Assembly: GCF_037975245.1 (NCBI RefSeq)
Contig: NC_092583.1
Span: forward strand, 1,638,264 to 1,702,263
Reading direction: 5' to 3'
Source of the DNA: Apostichopus japonicus
Lineage: Eukaryota > Echinodermata > Holothuroidea > Aspidochirotida > Stichopodidae
DNA: 64,000 nucleotides
Numbering within the stretch: the first letter of the stretch is position 1; each line of letters opens with the position of its first letter. Below are positions 10,118 through 21,408 of the stretch, piece after piece. The translations under genes were made by a program, and so were the position numbers. The notes beneath the pieces were generated by a model. It was not told the DNA's origin, did no database searches, and saw nothing but the letters and a program-made list of their open reading frames with translations.

Positions 10118-11896
10118 TTGCCCAAGAAATTACAATAGGTTCATTGAACTTATAATATTATTGTTGTTGTTGTTGTTATTTTATAATCATTACTATTATT
10201 ATGATTATTCTGATTATGATTATGATTATTATTATTCGGATGAATTGTCACTTATAGGCCTACGTATAACGTATGGTCTGTGATAACGTATAATCAATAG
10301 AAGACCAACACTGTTTTTTAAAGCGATCGTTGATAAGTGCTATTTTTCCTTCTTCTTTTATTTGCTGTAATTGTAGACCTTTGGACTTTCAGATTATATC
10401 GAAGGAAACCGTCGTGAGTAATTCTTGCGAATTTCAACCGTTCCACCTTAGAATGTTAGACTCGCGTATTAGTTACTGAATAGCTATGTTAGGATAGACA
10501 AGCCAATACATAAATACATCCATATGCCTACATGCATACTCTCATACATACATACATGGTTATTATAGCTCATTGATATTGCCTTACGTCATTTGCCCTG
10601 CTATCAGGGTTGTGCCATTTACGAAAGGAAAGAAGGTTTTAATACTCTCGTTTCCTTTTCGTCGGAGCGGGGGGGGGGGGCTGGTGAGTTGGACTGGAGG
10701 TTGTAAAAGAGGAGAAGGGGGGAATGGACCTCCTCTCGTGGGATTTACGAGGGTCAAATTCTTCAGAATTTTCCAGATATTTATCAGCAAAGTTTGAATC
10801 GTAGGTTTTCAGGGTGCCTGAGAAAATGTTTTAGAATGTTTCGTCTAGCCTTTTTCCTAGATCCCACGTACCTCTTCATAGATAGCGTACGTCTTAAAAC
10901 TGTCATAGTTAATTCTCACGTTGAAGACGTTATCAATCTATTTGTTTGTTTGTTTTTAAAGGGTGTCTTTAGGCAGAAAATTCATTTTGATATGTTTGTA
11001 GACCACTAGCCAATCACTGCTTCGAGTCGAGGTTGTGTGTTTCTAGACCACTTTTAGTGTTTGAGAAATTACTCTTCAAAATAGCTTAGGTACAACAATT
11101 AAAGTGGCTGAACTATACAGCCTAATAAACACGGACTATAGTATTAGGTCATATGCGGCACAAAAACTCAATGGCAATCATAAGACTTCAAATGACATGT
11201 TAGTTCCAACGAAGTTTCAAGGAGAAATGGTATCTTGAAAGTCACCACAGGGTAACTCTATTGTTTATATACTATTTAAAGGAACAGGGTTTCCTTTTTT
11301 GGGGTTGAGTTATTAGAGTTTGGATTACCATTAACATTTAGACTTATACTGAAGATCTGACGTCATCATCAGATTAAGCCTTTGAAGGAGCATTCCACCA
11401 CGTAAAATGTGATAACTAATAGCTAATAGTTGTTTACTTATTTTTTTCTCTGCTTGCTTGCTTGCTTGCTTGTGTGTGATTTCATCCTTTGTTTAAACGT
11501 TCAGCCTTTGGCCAAAGAATTTTGTATGCTATTTTTTTCGATATTCAAACATGTGACCGTTAACAAGAACAGTGTTATTTGAAGGAACAATTAACATTTA
11601 AGGTGAACAAAAGAAAAACCTTTGATGCTTTTGTGACAACAGAATTGAATTTAAGTTCGGTAATTCACGGTCATTTGTGATTTTTCACTTTTTCATATAT
11701 TTGTTATCGTTTTACATCACTCAGAATCAATTTGAACCTAGCAGCCCATATTGCCACAGCTCTCAGAATGTGTTAGTATATGTTACCTTTTGCTTGTTTT
11801 TGTGTCGATAGGAATTTTGATCTTTTTCTTAATATGATATTTTTGCTGTTTGTTTATTGCTTTTCAAGTTTCACATCAGTGTACACATGTATATAA

Positions 11897-12080
11897 ATGA
11901 GTGTTCACACAGAATATGCGTGTTCACCGATATATCGATTATTCACAGGCTAATGCATATGTAATGAGTGTTCACACAAAAAATAGATGTACAAACATAT
12001 AGATAATGAGTGTTCACACATAAAATGAGTGTTCACCGATATATCGATTATTCACAGGCTAATGCATATATAATGAGTGC
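11897..12080. repeat. 109-bp tandem repeat, about 2 copies
   Basis: CACAGGCTAATGCATAT recurs at about 11943 and 12052. Each unit has several ATGAGTGTTCACAC phrases. The sister array at 61256-61640 has about four units, so copy number differs between the duplicated blocks. Confidence 0.8.
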
Positions 12081-12690
12081 ATCAAATCTTGACTTAGCAA
12101 CCATCATTTCTTTAGCATTTAGCATAATAGAGTATAAAACCTCCTTTACAGCATCATTTGAACCTCAAATTAGCCTATATTTCTTTTCATTGGGGCGAGC
12201 AGCGAACATTTTCATGCCACGGGAAAGAATGAATTATCACCTATTATACAACACCTAATTATATTCCGGCCATTTCGTCCCCGTTTTCGCGTAGTGGCGA
12301 ACGTGCACTTTTGGCGAAATTGAGTTAAATATTGTTCTTACCTACTTCGAGGGTGAAGAATCGGTTGAGCCGGGTTAGAAGTTTTAAAACTGTCTATTTT
12401 TTTCGTTTTTTCTGACTCATTTTTGACGAATGTCCACCTAAGACCCACTCTCGTTTTTACATACTGACGAATACTTTAGTCATCATTACAACCACTCAGT
12501 AACACTATTTGTCTAAGGTCCATGCATTTTTGCATATCGACGAATATTACCCTTTGGAACAAGCCGAACATAACAACCATGCCATAATGACTTGAGAACC
12601 AACTAACTGCCATTTGCAAACACCCAGGATTATGGGGAGGTAATATCTTTATTAGTTCACCTCGTCATTTAATTGATTAATACAGTATTC
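12081..12690. other. Unassigned spacer at the break between blocks B and C
   Basis: Here homology with the second unit stops. No gene is recognised. In the second unit the corresponding point is followed within about 350 bases by block C. Confidence 0.5.
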
Positions 12691-12694
12691 ATAT

Positions 12695-13205
12695 ACTACG
12701 GAAGCGTAGAAGGGACATGGTGATGAAAGAGAAACAAACTCGTCAAAATGACAAAATTCGGAAAAAGACGTTTTGCCGAGTTTAACAACTCGTCAAAACG
12801 ACAAAATTATTAAATTTGCCGAGATGCAACAAGTCGTCAAAATGACAAAATTTTGAAAATTGACGTTTTGCCGAGATACAACAAGTCGTCAAAAGGACAA
12901 AAATTTGAATCTCAACGTTTTGCCGAGATACAACAAGTCGTCAAACTGACAAAAATCTGAAAATTGACGTTTTGCCGAGATACAGCATGTCGTCAAAATG
13001 ACAAAATATTGAAAATTGACGTTTTGCTGAGATACAACAAGTCGTCAAAATGAATAAAATCTGAATGTTAACGTTTAGCCGAAATATAACAAGTCGCCAA
13101 AATGAAAAAAATCTGAAAATTGACGTTTTGTTGAGATACGACAACTCGTCAAAATGAGAACAATCTGAAAATTGACGTTTTGCCGAGATACAAATCGTCA
13201 AATCG
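12695..13205. repeat. 52-bp minisatellite with internal inverted words
   Basis: About nine units spaced 52 bases apart (for example TGACGTTTTG at 12861, 12913, 12965, 13017). Each unit contains GTCGTCAAAATGAC and TTGACGTTTTGCCGAG, so CGTCAAAA and its reverse complement TTTTGACG alternate and each unit could fold. It starts after CTACGGAAGCGTAGAAGGGA, a phrase also partly present near 35478. It is probably the body of a nonautonomous element. Confidence 0.85.
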
Positions 13206-13486
13206 TTACAAATGTAACATCTCCCTAAAGAAGTTCGGTTTCTCTTAGCTGTTGGCGGCTTTGCTCATCACGAGCATTACTCTAGCCTAACTTAAAACTA
13301 CCTTTTTCTAGCTAAGTAATACCTAGTTACATAATTGAAGGTCACATACTTTTACATGAAACTTTTGGAAGGTACTAGCATAGTTTATACTTAAGTAGTT
13401 ACTTTGCTACAAAGGACGAGGAGATGGGGGGGGGGGGGCGTTTAGACCGAATTACTAGAAAATCTGTATAGCAATCTTTAATACTG
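13206..13486. other. Spacer with G-run
   Basis: Unassigned. A run of G occurs at about 13426-13438. Confidence 0.4.
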
Positions 13487-14408
13487 TCTTGCCAAATGCT
13501 TCAATTAATGAAGGATCTTTTACGATTTATCAAAGAAACATGGCTTATTCATTGGCTGACACAATTTCTTCAAGGATGGCCCAGACAAGTAAGGTTGGAT
13601 AAAGGGTTATCGGAAATATTGGAAATAAAGGTTGGTGTGCCTTGGGGTGGGAGGGGGGGTCCATTATATGCTATATTATTTACTATATATACTGATGAAA
13701 TTAGGTCAAACTCACACATTTCTATAACAAAATATGCCGATGATACTGCTGTATCATGTACAATTCATAAGAGCTCTGTTGAAACTGACCAATGAAATTT
13801 TCAGTGTTCTGTAAATGACATAGTTCCAACATGTGACCGCAAGACTTTATTGCGTAACTCCCCCCCCCCCCCAAAAAAAAAAAAATAAGGGAAATTTGTT
13901 TTTGAAAATAAACCATAAAACATGAAGGTCTCATTCTATCAAGGTCGCAACGTATTATTATTATTATTGAGGGATCTGATGTGGCTAGAACCTCCAAAAC
14001 TGAGTACTGGGAGTATACAGTGACGACAGTTTGACCTTTTCTTGCAAAGCATTAAGGTATTAAAAAAGTATATTATATAGTATCTAGTGTGGCTTACGTT
14101 GTGTCTTTCTTTAACCAAAATGCTAAGGAAAATGTTTTCAATACTATTATTCTACCCTGGCACATGTGATCTATATAGTGCCTGCCTGGTACCATTTTAT
14201 ATTGCAAAAAAAAGAAAAGAAAAGAAGAATGAAGTTTCTTAAATACACATCATCTATATTAATTTAGAATACAATATGCTTTTAGAAAAAGTAAATGCTG
14301 CTGCAAGACCTGAGTTTACAAGAATGGCTAATAAGATTTACAGTGATCAGAATAACCCTTTGTATACTGTACTGAAAACTCTCCTGACAAATCCAGCAAA
14401 AATCTAGG
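13487..14408 (+). pseudogene. Decayed non-LTR retrotransposon (LINE) reverse transcriptase 3' part
   Basis: A frame at 13496-13795 reads QVRLDKGLSEILEIKVGVP, a damaged PQG-type turn (VPWGG), ILFTIYTDEI, then ITKYADDTAV, the RT catalytic YADD box. After a stop at about 13795 the similarity continues in pieces: YWEYTV at about 14000, and KVNAAARPEF...IYSDQNNPLY at about 14290-14380, which looks like the usual C-terminal tail of LINE proteins. Frameshifts, stops and a C/A-rich tract (13860-13887) interrupt it. It is clearly a dead copy. I cannot place it in a clade beyond a CR1/Jockey-like non-LTR element. Confidence 0.75.
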
Positions 14409-14689
14409 AAATCCACACAAAATACCGAACGTAAGTTTACAGCAACTCATTTATTTACCGTGCTGCTTTATACATTCCATTCGAGCACTTAGAATGTTTG
14501 TTATAGTTTGTTTGTTATATCGTTTTATGTAATAACTTTTGTATAAGTAGATGTATTTTATATGATATCCTATCATCTTGACATTTTCTCCCTTTTTATA
14601 TTAGTTATTCTTGGACTGTTTGGTATCCTATCATGTTAAAAAAAAAACTTTTATATGAGTTATTCTTCTTGTTGAGGTGTTATATGACT

Positions 14690-14990
14690 CCTCTTTATAA
14701 ATTTTATATGTATACTGGAAGGAAATAAAAAGAAGGAACAACATACTACAGTACATCTTGGAAACACTTGAACAATGGCACAGTTATTTCCTTCTTTAAA
14801 TCTGAGGATTCACACGAGGTTGGGTTGGATATTATGAATGTGCCTGTGAGCGTAAGAAATTTTTTATATGTATACTGGAAGGAAATAAAAAGAAGGAACA
14901 ACATACTATAGTACAACTTGGAAACACTTGAACAATTGCACAGTTGTTGGGTTGGTTATTATGAATGTGCCTGTGAGCGAAATAAAAATT
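14690..14990. repeat. 162-bp tandem duplication
   Basis: TATACTGGAAGGAAATAAAA occurs at about 14711 and 14871. Each is followed by the same phrases, including TATTATGAATGTGCCTGTGA. Confidence 0.8.
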
Positions 14991-15214
14991 CACATTCCGT
15001 TTAAGGGGATAGTATAGTAGAATAGCTTCCCAAAGCGTTTGAAGGATACTTAGAAACTATCGTCAGAGACATTTCACGTAATACACTAACTTGAAAATGA
15101 AGAATTGCACACAATTTTCCGTAGTCTGTGTGCTTTATAAGAGTTCCGACTTTAACAGATTACGCCACTGGAACTATTATTTTTGCAACTGCATGTGTTC
15201 ACATTTCATCATAT

Positions 15215-15670
15215 ACCTTGTCTATTTTATACATTATAGAAAATGGTGGGGGTTCTTTAAAATAAATAGGACCAATATATAACCCTTTCAGCAGCCGGCT
15301 CTCCTTGCCCTCCCTACCTCAACATCTCTCTATTCGACACCCTACATTTCACCCAAGAAACACATACTAAAACACTTACATCCGCCCATAACCCATACAA
15401 ATTCCTTGTCTTTTTTATACATTGCAACAAAACGTGGGCGTTCTTTGTAAATTAATAAGACCAATATACCTCCATTTCAACAGCCGGCTATCCTTGCCCT
15501 ATATACCACCTCCCCTCGTCATATCCGACTCCATCCATGTCACTCAAGAAAAACATACTAAAACACGTATGTTGATACCTGCGTATAACCCATTCCTTGT
15601 CTATTTTATAAATTAAAGTAAACCGTGGACATTCTTTTTAAAATTAATAAGACCAATGTACCACCCCTTC
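15215..15670. repeat. About 190-bp tandem repeat, 2.3 copies
   Basis: CCTTGTCTATTTTATA-like starts occur near 15217, 15404 and 15595. Each is followed by a T-rich then C-rich body with CAGCCGGCT and AGAAAAACATACTAAAACAC. Confidence 0.75.
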
Positions 15671-16096
15671 GATTATTTTCTTCTATCGTAAGGTTATTCC
15701 ACCTGACCCCCCCCCTTCCTCTCCCCATGTGACAGTGAACATTCACGGTGTACCCTATGGCTACTACACACAAAAGTGACGAATATAAGTCTGTGACAGG
15801 ACGAAACTTCAAAATTTAGTTCTAGCACAGTGACGAATGTGTGGCGAATGTCTAAAATTAACTGAAAATGACATGACATAACGACGAAAATGTTTACACT
15901 AAAATTACTACTATGTAAGAAATTTCAGCAACAAACATGAGAACTCAAAGTTCTATTTGTTATATTTAAAATATTGACAACTTTCGGTAAAAAAGATTCT
16001 CTTTTAGTTACGCTATACTAAAGTCAAAATATGAAAATCTTTAGAGCGCATTTTCTCAAAACTCACATTTTGAACATTCGTCACTACGCCAGAACG
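15671..16096. other. Spacer, nothing recognised
   Basis: No exon or repeat could be supported. It ends at the 6-bp target site of the large foldback element. Confidence 0.4.
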
Positions 16097-16134
16097 GGGA
16101 CGTATGGCAAGCCGTTTTAACATTTACCTCTCTA

Positions 16135-16560
16135 TTCTACTTAAGTAGAATTAATTCCACTTAAGTAGAATACAATTAAGCTTAAGTGAAATTAATTGCA
16201 CTTAAGTAGAATTGCATTTTACTTAAGCTTAATTGTATTCCACTTAAGTGGAATTTATATTAGCTTAAGTTCAAACGGTTTTTGTCTACATCGTATTTTA
16301 CTTAAGTAAAATACAATTCTACTTAAGTAAAATACAATTCTGCTTAAGTAAAATTCAATTCTACTTAAGTAAAATGCAATTCTGCTTAAGTAAAATTCAA
16401 TTCTACTTAAGTAAAATGCTATTCTACTTAAGCAAAATGGCTTTTCAATTTCACTTAAGCTAAATTGCATTTTACTTAAGTGAAATAGAATTACGCTTAA
16501 GTGAAATGTGATTGGTCAATCTATTTCACTTAAGTAAAATGCAATTTAGCTTAAGTAAAA
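16135..16560. repeat. CTTAAG palindromic array, outer left arm
   Basis: Tandem words of the form TTCTACTTAAGTAAAATGCA, each centred on CTTAAG, with a modal period of 21 bases (for example the 16300-16430 stretch). Flanks of each core are semi-palindromic (TTTTA/TAAAA, TTCTA/TAGAA). Confidence 0.95.
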
Positions 16561-16599
16561 TGTGATTGGTCAATCAGTATATGCTAATCATTGCGTCAC

Positions 16600-17440
16600 T
16601 GTACTTGCCGCGAAGTCCGACTCTGTATACTATTTTAGGTACCTCACCACGTGTTCATCCGCTCAATGGGTTTACCATTGTCCGAAAAGAGGTAAAAGTA
16701 CCTAACGTAAAGCTTCCTTAAGCATGTTATCATTTACTGTCATCGTTTTTTCTGCCTTTATATGAAAGAGCATAATTTTAAGTACAGATGGTGTGAAAAT
16801 ATGGAGGATCGAAGGTGATATAAACCATTTTAAAAATCTTTGGTTAAATGTTGATATTACTCCGAACGAGCATATGGAAGGGTTCAGTGTGATAAACTTG
16901 CTCCTATTCTAGCTCATAATCTAAACGGTCATGATATGGAAGTTTGCAAGAGCCATGATAGGCCACTAGAACACAGCTATCATGTGGTGGGTAGGATATA
17001 CCAGATGAAAACTTCTATCTATGCTTTGGCAGGTCTTGAAAGTGATGAGTTTAGTGTGTAAGTCAATGGAACAATTAATTGTGATACGAGACCTATAGAG
17101 TTATGTTCAAGACGTACTAGTTACGTAATCCTTTGCGGCCATTCCCCCATTCTGCGATACTTATCCAGCTTTCGTTGTGCATATACGAACATAACACCAT
17201 ACTTAGCAAATGAAGCAAAGCTATGTTTATCACTGAGTCTGAACGTTAGACATTTGGTAAATGCAGCCAGCCAATAAATCGTTGCAAACTGTTGCTGGTG
17301 CAGTTGGAAAAGCACTTTTGAGGGCAAGGGAAGGACTCCAACACGACATACCACCAATCAGTGGTACTAGTAGTAGAAGTATCACAAGGCATGGTACCAT
17401 GCATGTAAACATTGCCCCCAGACCAACCACTTCTCCGCAC
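16600..17440. other. Non-repetitive module inside the foldback (left copy)
   Basis: Single-copy-looking sequence between repeat arms, mirrored at 18490-19615. A plus-strand frame near 16927-17060 reads NGHDMEVCKSHDRP and HVVGRIYQMKTSIYALAG and then meets GTGTAAGT, a splice-donor-like sequence. It may be a captured host exon, but I do not recognise the protein. Short frames at 17121-17491 show no family match by eye. Confidence 0.4.
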
Positions 17441-17468
17441 GAGGTAAATGTTATAACGGCTTGCCATA

Positions 17469-18465
17469 TCCTTCAATTCCACTTAAGCTAAATTGTATTT
17501 TACTTAAGTAGAATTGAATTTTACTTAAGTAAAATGCAATTGTATTCTACTTAAGTAAAATACAATTCTACTTAAGTAGAATACAATTTAGCTTAAGTTA
17601 AATTCAATTTCACTTAAGCTTAATTGTATTCTACTTAAGTAAAATACAATTTTACTTAAGTAAAATGCATTTAGCTTAAGTGAAAAAGAATGACACTTTT
17701 ACTTAAGCTAAATTAAATTTTACTTAAGTAGAATTGTATTTTACTTAAGTAAAATACAATTAAGCTTAAGTGAAATTGAATTTAACTTAAGCTTAAAAGA
17801 AAGTGGTAATTTTACTTAAGTGGAATACAATTAAACTTAAGTAAAATGCAATTCTACTTAAGTGCAATTCATTTTACTTAAGCTTAATTGTATTCTACTT
17901 AAGTGCAATTCATTTCACTTAAGCTTAATTGTATTCTACTTAAGTGGAATTAATTCTACTTAAGTAGAATAGAGAGGTAAATGTTAAAACGGCTTGCCAT
18001 AGGGACTTCGCGTAAGTGAAATGAATTGCACTTAAGTAGAATACAATTAAGCTTAAGTAAAATGAATTGCACTTAAGTAGAATTGCATTTTACTTAAGTT
18101 TAATTGTATTCCACTTAAGTAAAATTACCACTTTCTTTTAAGCTTAAGTTAAATTCAATTTCACTTAAGCTTAATTGTATTTTACTTAAGTAAAATACAA
18201 TTCTACTTAAGTAAAATTTAATTTAGCTTAAGTAAAAGTGTCATTCTTTTTCACTTAAGCTAAATGCATTTTACTTAAGTAAAATTGTATTTTACTTAAG
18301 TAGAATACAATTAAGCTTAAGTGAAATTGAATTTAACTTAAGCTAAATTGTATTCTACTTAAGTAGAATTGTATTTTACTTAAGTAGAATACAATTGCAT
18401 TTTACTTAAGTAAAATTGAATTTTACTTAAGTAAAATACAATTTAGCTTAAGTGGAATTGAAGGA
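17469..18465. repeat. Central CTTAAG palindromic array
   Basis: About 1 kb of the same palindromic words. It is approximately a mirror image of itself around 17967, with about 80 bases near 17925-18001 unmatched. Those unmatched bases include a full element terminus (GAGGTAAATGTTAAAACGGC to 18001). Confidence 0.9.
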
Positions 18466-20081
18466 TATGGCAAGCCGTTATAACATTTACCTCGTGCGGA
18501 GAAGTGGTTGGTCTGGGGGCAATGTTTACATGCATGGTACCATGCCTTGTGATACTTCTACTACTAGTACCACTGATTGGTGGTATGTCGTGTTGTAGTC
18601 GTTCCCTTGCCCTCAAAAGTGCTTTTCCAACTGAATCAGCAACAGTTTGCAACGATTTATTGGCTGGCTGCATTTACCAAATGTCTAACGTTCAGATTCA
18701 GTGATAAACAAAGCTTTGCTTCATTTGCTAAGTATGGTGTTATGTTCGTAATACACAACGAAAGCTGGATAAGTATCGCAGAATGGGGGAATGGCCGCAA
18801 ATGGTTACGTAACTAGTACGTCTTGAACGTAACTCTATAGGTCTCGCATCACAATTAATTGTTCCATTGACTTACACACTAAACTCATCACTTTCAAGAC
18901 CTGCCAAAGCATAGATAGAAGTTTTCATCTGGTATATCATACCCACCACATGATAGCTGTGTTCTAGTGGCCTATCATGGCACTTGCAAACTTCCATCTC
19001 ATGACCGTTTAGATTATGAGCTAGAAGAGGAGCAAGTTTATCACACTGAACCCTTCCATATGCTCGTTCGGAGTAATATCAACATGTATGTATATGTGAT
19101 CTTCCCGCAAGCAGGAACTCGCGAAAGAAGCCATGCAGGCTTATAGACTCGCAAGCTGACCGAAGCCAATCTCTCGGCACACATCCATTTAACGTCCATG
19201 TCGGGAAGTTGTTATTGAACAACACCCTTGCCAGACGACACACATTGCTGTCGGCGGGGAATCGAACCGGGGATCTCATGACTGGGAGACGCCGGCGTTA
19301 ACCACTAGGCTATACACTCCGCCCTGCATTTAACATTTAACCAAAGATTTTTAAAATGGTTTATATCACCTTCGATCCTCCATATTTTCACACCATCTGT
19401 ACTTAAAATTATGCTCTTTCATATAAAGGCAGAAAAAACGATGACAGTAAATGATAACATGCTTAAGGAAGCTTTACGGTAGGTACTTTTACCTCTTTTC
19501 TGACAATGGTAAACCTATTGAGCGGATGAACACGTGGTGAGGTACCTAAAATAGTATACAGAGTCGGACTTCGCGGCAAGTACAGTGACGCAATGAGTAG
19601 CATATACTGATTGACTTATCACATTTTACTTAAGCTAAATTGCATTTTACTTAAGTGAAATAGACTGACCAATCACATTTCACTTAAGCGTAATTCTATT
19701 TCACTTAAGTAAAATGCAATTTAGCTTAAGTGAAATTGAAAAGCCATTTTGCTTAAGTAGAATAGCATTTTACTTAAGTAGAATTGAATTTTACTTAAGC
19801 AGAATTGCATTTTACTTAAGTAGAATTGAATTTTACTTAAGCAGAATTGTATTTTACTTAAGTAGAATTGTATTTTACTTAAGTAAAATACGATGTAGAC
19901 AAAAACCGTTTGAACTTAAGCTAATATGAATTCCACTTAAGTGGAATACAATTAAGCTTAAGTAAAATGCAATTCTACTTAAGTGCAATTAATTTCACTT
20001 AAGCTTAATTGTATTCTACTTAAGTGGAATTAATTCTACTTAAGTAGAATAGAGAGGTAAATGTTAAAACGGCTTGCCATA
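18466..20081. mobile_element. Right inverted copy of the CTTAAG foldback unit
   Basis: Starts TATGGCAAGCCGTTATAACA and ends with the reverse complement of the TATGG terminus. It mirrors 16103-17468 with scattered substitutions and differs mainly by the SINE inserted at 19086-19331. Confidence 0.85.
19086..19331 (-). mobile_element. tRNA-derived SINE inserted in the foldback right arm
   Basis: On the minus strand it starts GGGCGGAGTGTATAGCCTAG and has an A-box (TAGCCTAGTGGTTAACGCC) and a B-box (GGTTCGATTCC) at tRNA spacing. The left arm of the foldback lacks it, so the mirror copy gives the empty site. AACAT at 19081-19085 and 19332-19336 is the likely target duplication. Confidence 0.8.
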
Positions 20082-20143
20082 GGGGCGTAGAGTTGTAGGC
20101 GCGCGTTTTCATGCAGATGGGAACAATCTCAAGAAGTGATGGG

Positions 20144-20727
20144 TGCGTCATGTTCCCCGACGACTCGGTCGAGTTCGAGACCAGCCGCAGTTGGTTTCAT
20201 AGCACAATTGTACAATTGTTTAAGGCGTCCATACACACACACGCGTTATGATAGACCATAGATGGTATATATACAGGTGCGTATCCAGGGGGGCGTTGGG
20301 GACGCGCGCCCCCCGGGTAAGAAAAAGAGGAGAGAAAAAAAAGAGAAGAAAAAAGGAAAAAAGAGGGGAAAAAAAGAGGAGGAGGAGAGGAAGGAAGGGA
20401 AAAAGAAAAAGAAGAAAGAGAGAAAAGGGAGAAAAGGAGGGAGTAAAAGAAAAACGCGAAGACACCGGGAAGAGAAAGAGAAACAGTGACATCATTACAG
20501 CGCTGAAGGGTAGCCAGTGACGGATCAATGATTTCGTAAAAGTGTGACTCACCCTACCCCTTACACCGACAACTCCATTTTTTGACGTTTCCATTTTCCT
20601 CTCTCACTAATGATCTATAGCCTATATATACTATATATGGTCTATCATAACGCGTGTGTAGAATTGTGCTATGAAACCAACTGTGGCTGGTCTCGAACTC
20701 GACCGTGTCGTCGGGGAACATGACGCA
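20144..20727. repeat. Inverted-repeat element, about 90-bp arms, interrupted by a purine repeat
   Basis: Left arm from TGCGTCATGTTCCCCGACGA to about 20262 pairs with the right arm from about 20636 to 20727 (ending TCGTCGGGGAACATGACGCA). The arms include TATGGTCTATCATAACGCG. The loop contains a separate repeat (20278-20515). No clear target duplication was found. Confidence 0.75.
20278..20515 (+). repeat. Dispersed polypurine element with 'GCGTATCCAGGG' head
   Basis: Head GCGTATCCAGGGGGGCGTTG, then CCCCCCGGGTAAGAAAAAGAGG and about 150 bases of A/G only. The same unit lies inverted at 47526-47745 (its complement ends CCCTGGATACGCGCCTGAG). Long open frames through the purine tract are compositional artefacts. 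Confidence 0.75.
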
Positions 20728-20734
20728 TTTTGGG

Positions 20735-21055
20735 ATGGGGGAGACCGCCAGCCCCCCCCCCCCCCATTCAGCATTTTTTTAGATGATATCGCTAAGTAAT
20801 TTCAAAATAGAAAGTGCTTAGATGCAACTTACAAGGCCTGGGAAGTGTCATTTCCAGCGATCTGGGAGACCAAAATTTGCTTGTACGCTTCGCGCTAACA
20901 AATGGTCCTGGGTAGTGCCATTTCCAGCGATCTGGGAGGCATTTTCGGCCAAAATTTTCTTGTACGCTTCGCGCCAACCTATGGTGGCGCTACGCTTAGA
21001 TAATTTGCCTACAGGCTTCGCCCCTACCTTGGCAAATTCCTCGCTACCCTCGTGT
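20735..21055. mobile_element. Nonautonomous element of the GCGTAGC group
   Basis: Nearly the reverse complement of 40941-41193, sharing AAGTGCTTAGATGCAACTTA, GGAGGCATTTTCGGCCAAAA and GGCTTCGCCCCTACCTTGGC. It has an internal partial duplication ('GCGATCTGGGAG' twice) and a C-run at the left. Confidence 0.7.
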
Positions 21056-21408
21056 TCGAATTTGTAACGCAAACAGCAGATATCACATCATATCAGTGAG
21101 CATGAAAATGGCGTTCCAGGATGAAAAGCCTCAAAACTGTCCGACTTGCCTGAAAAAATAACCAAAAATTTTCGCGCGCTTTGCGCGCGTTCAACGTCTT
21201 CATGTCAATATCATATAGCAAGCATCGGTTATTACATCTCATGCCATCATGTACCGTTCGGTCCGTTCAAATTGCGCAGTATACCGCGGGATGCTAATGT
21301 AAACAACGACATGTCTCATGTAGATGTATAAAAAACATGGAGGTCCAATTATGTCAAAACTCTCTTTTACATTAGTAATGGCGAATTAGGGGCTGCACCC
21401 CCGCCGCG

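Larger units (their letters stand above)
6856..12077. repeat. Segmental duplication block B, copy 1 (carries sulfotransferase gene 1)
   Basis: Collinear with 51715-61640, from TTTATGCTGGATAGACTATA through the whole gene and about 2 kb of 3' flank to the 109-bp tandem repeats. The length difference (5.2 versus 9.9 kb) comes from insertions in copy 2 (53104-54454, 54756-56718, microsatellite at 58440-58965, about 59785-60055, and 60597-61113). Copy 1 alone has about 235 bases at 7690-7920. Confidence 0.95.
16103..20081. mobile_element. Compound foldback element, CTTAAG type, 4.0 kb
   Basis: It begins TATGGCAAGCCGTTTTAACA and ends with the exact reverse complement. It is flanked by GGGACG (16097-16102) and GGGGCG (20082-20087), a 6-bp duplication with one mismatch. 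Nearly the whole length is inverted: 16103-17468 mirrors 18466-20081. The terminal motif also occurs inside, ending at 17468 and 18001 and starting at 18466, so the structure is nested: two inverted 1.4-kb elements facing a central CTTAAG array. No transposase was recognised. Confidence 0.85.

Noticed and set aside
16255-16470. Repeated FYLSRIE-type frame, also at 19714-19929
   Set aside because: A 21-base repeat naturally gives a seven-residue periodic frame. It mirrors the CTTAAG array and shows no protein features.
20220-20594. Frames in the polypurine tract (Lys/Glu/Arg-rich, or Phe/Leu/Ser on the other strand)
   Set aside because: Compositional artefact. The same tract occurs as a dispersed repeat at 47526-47745.
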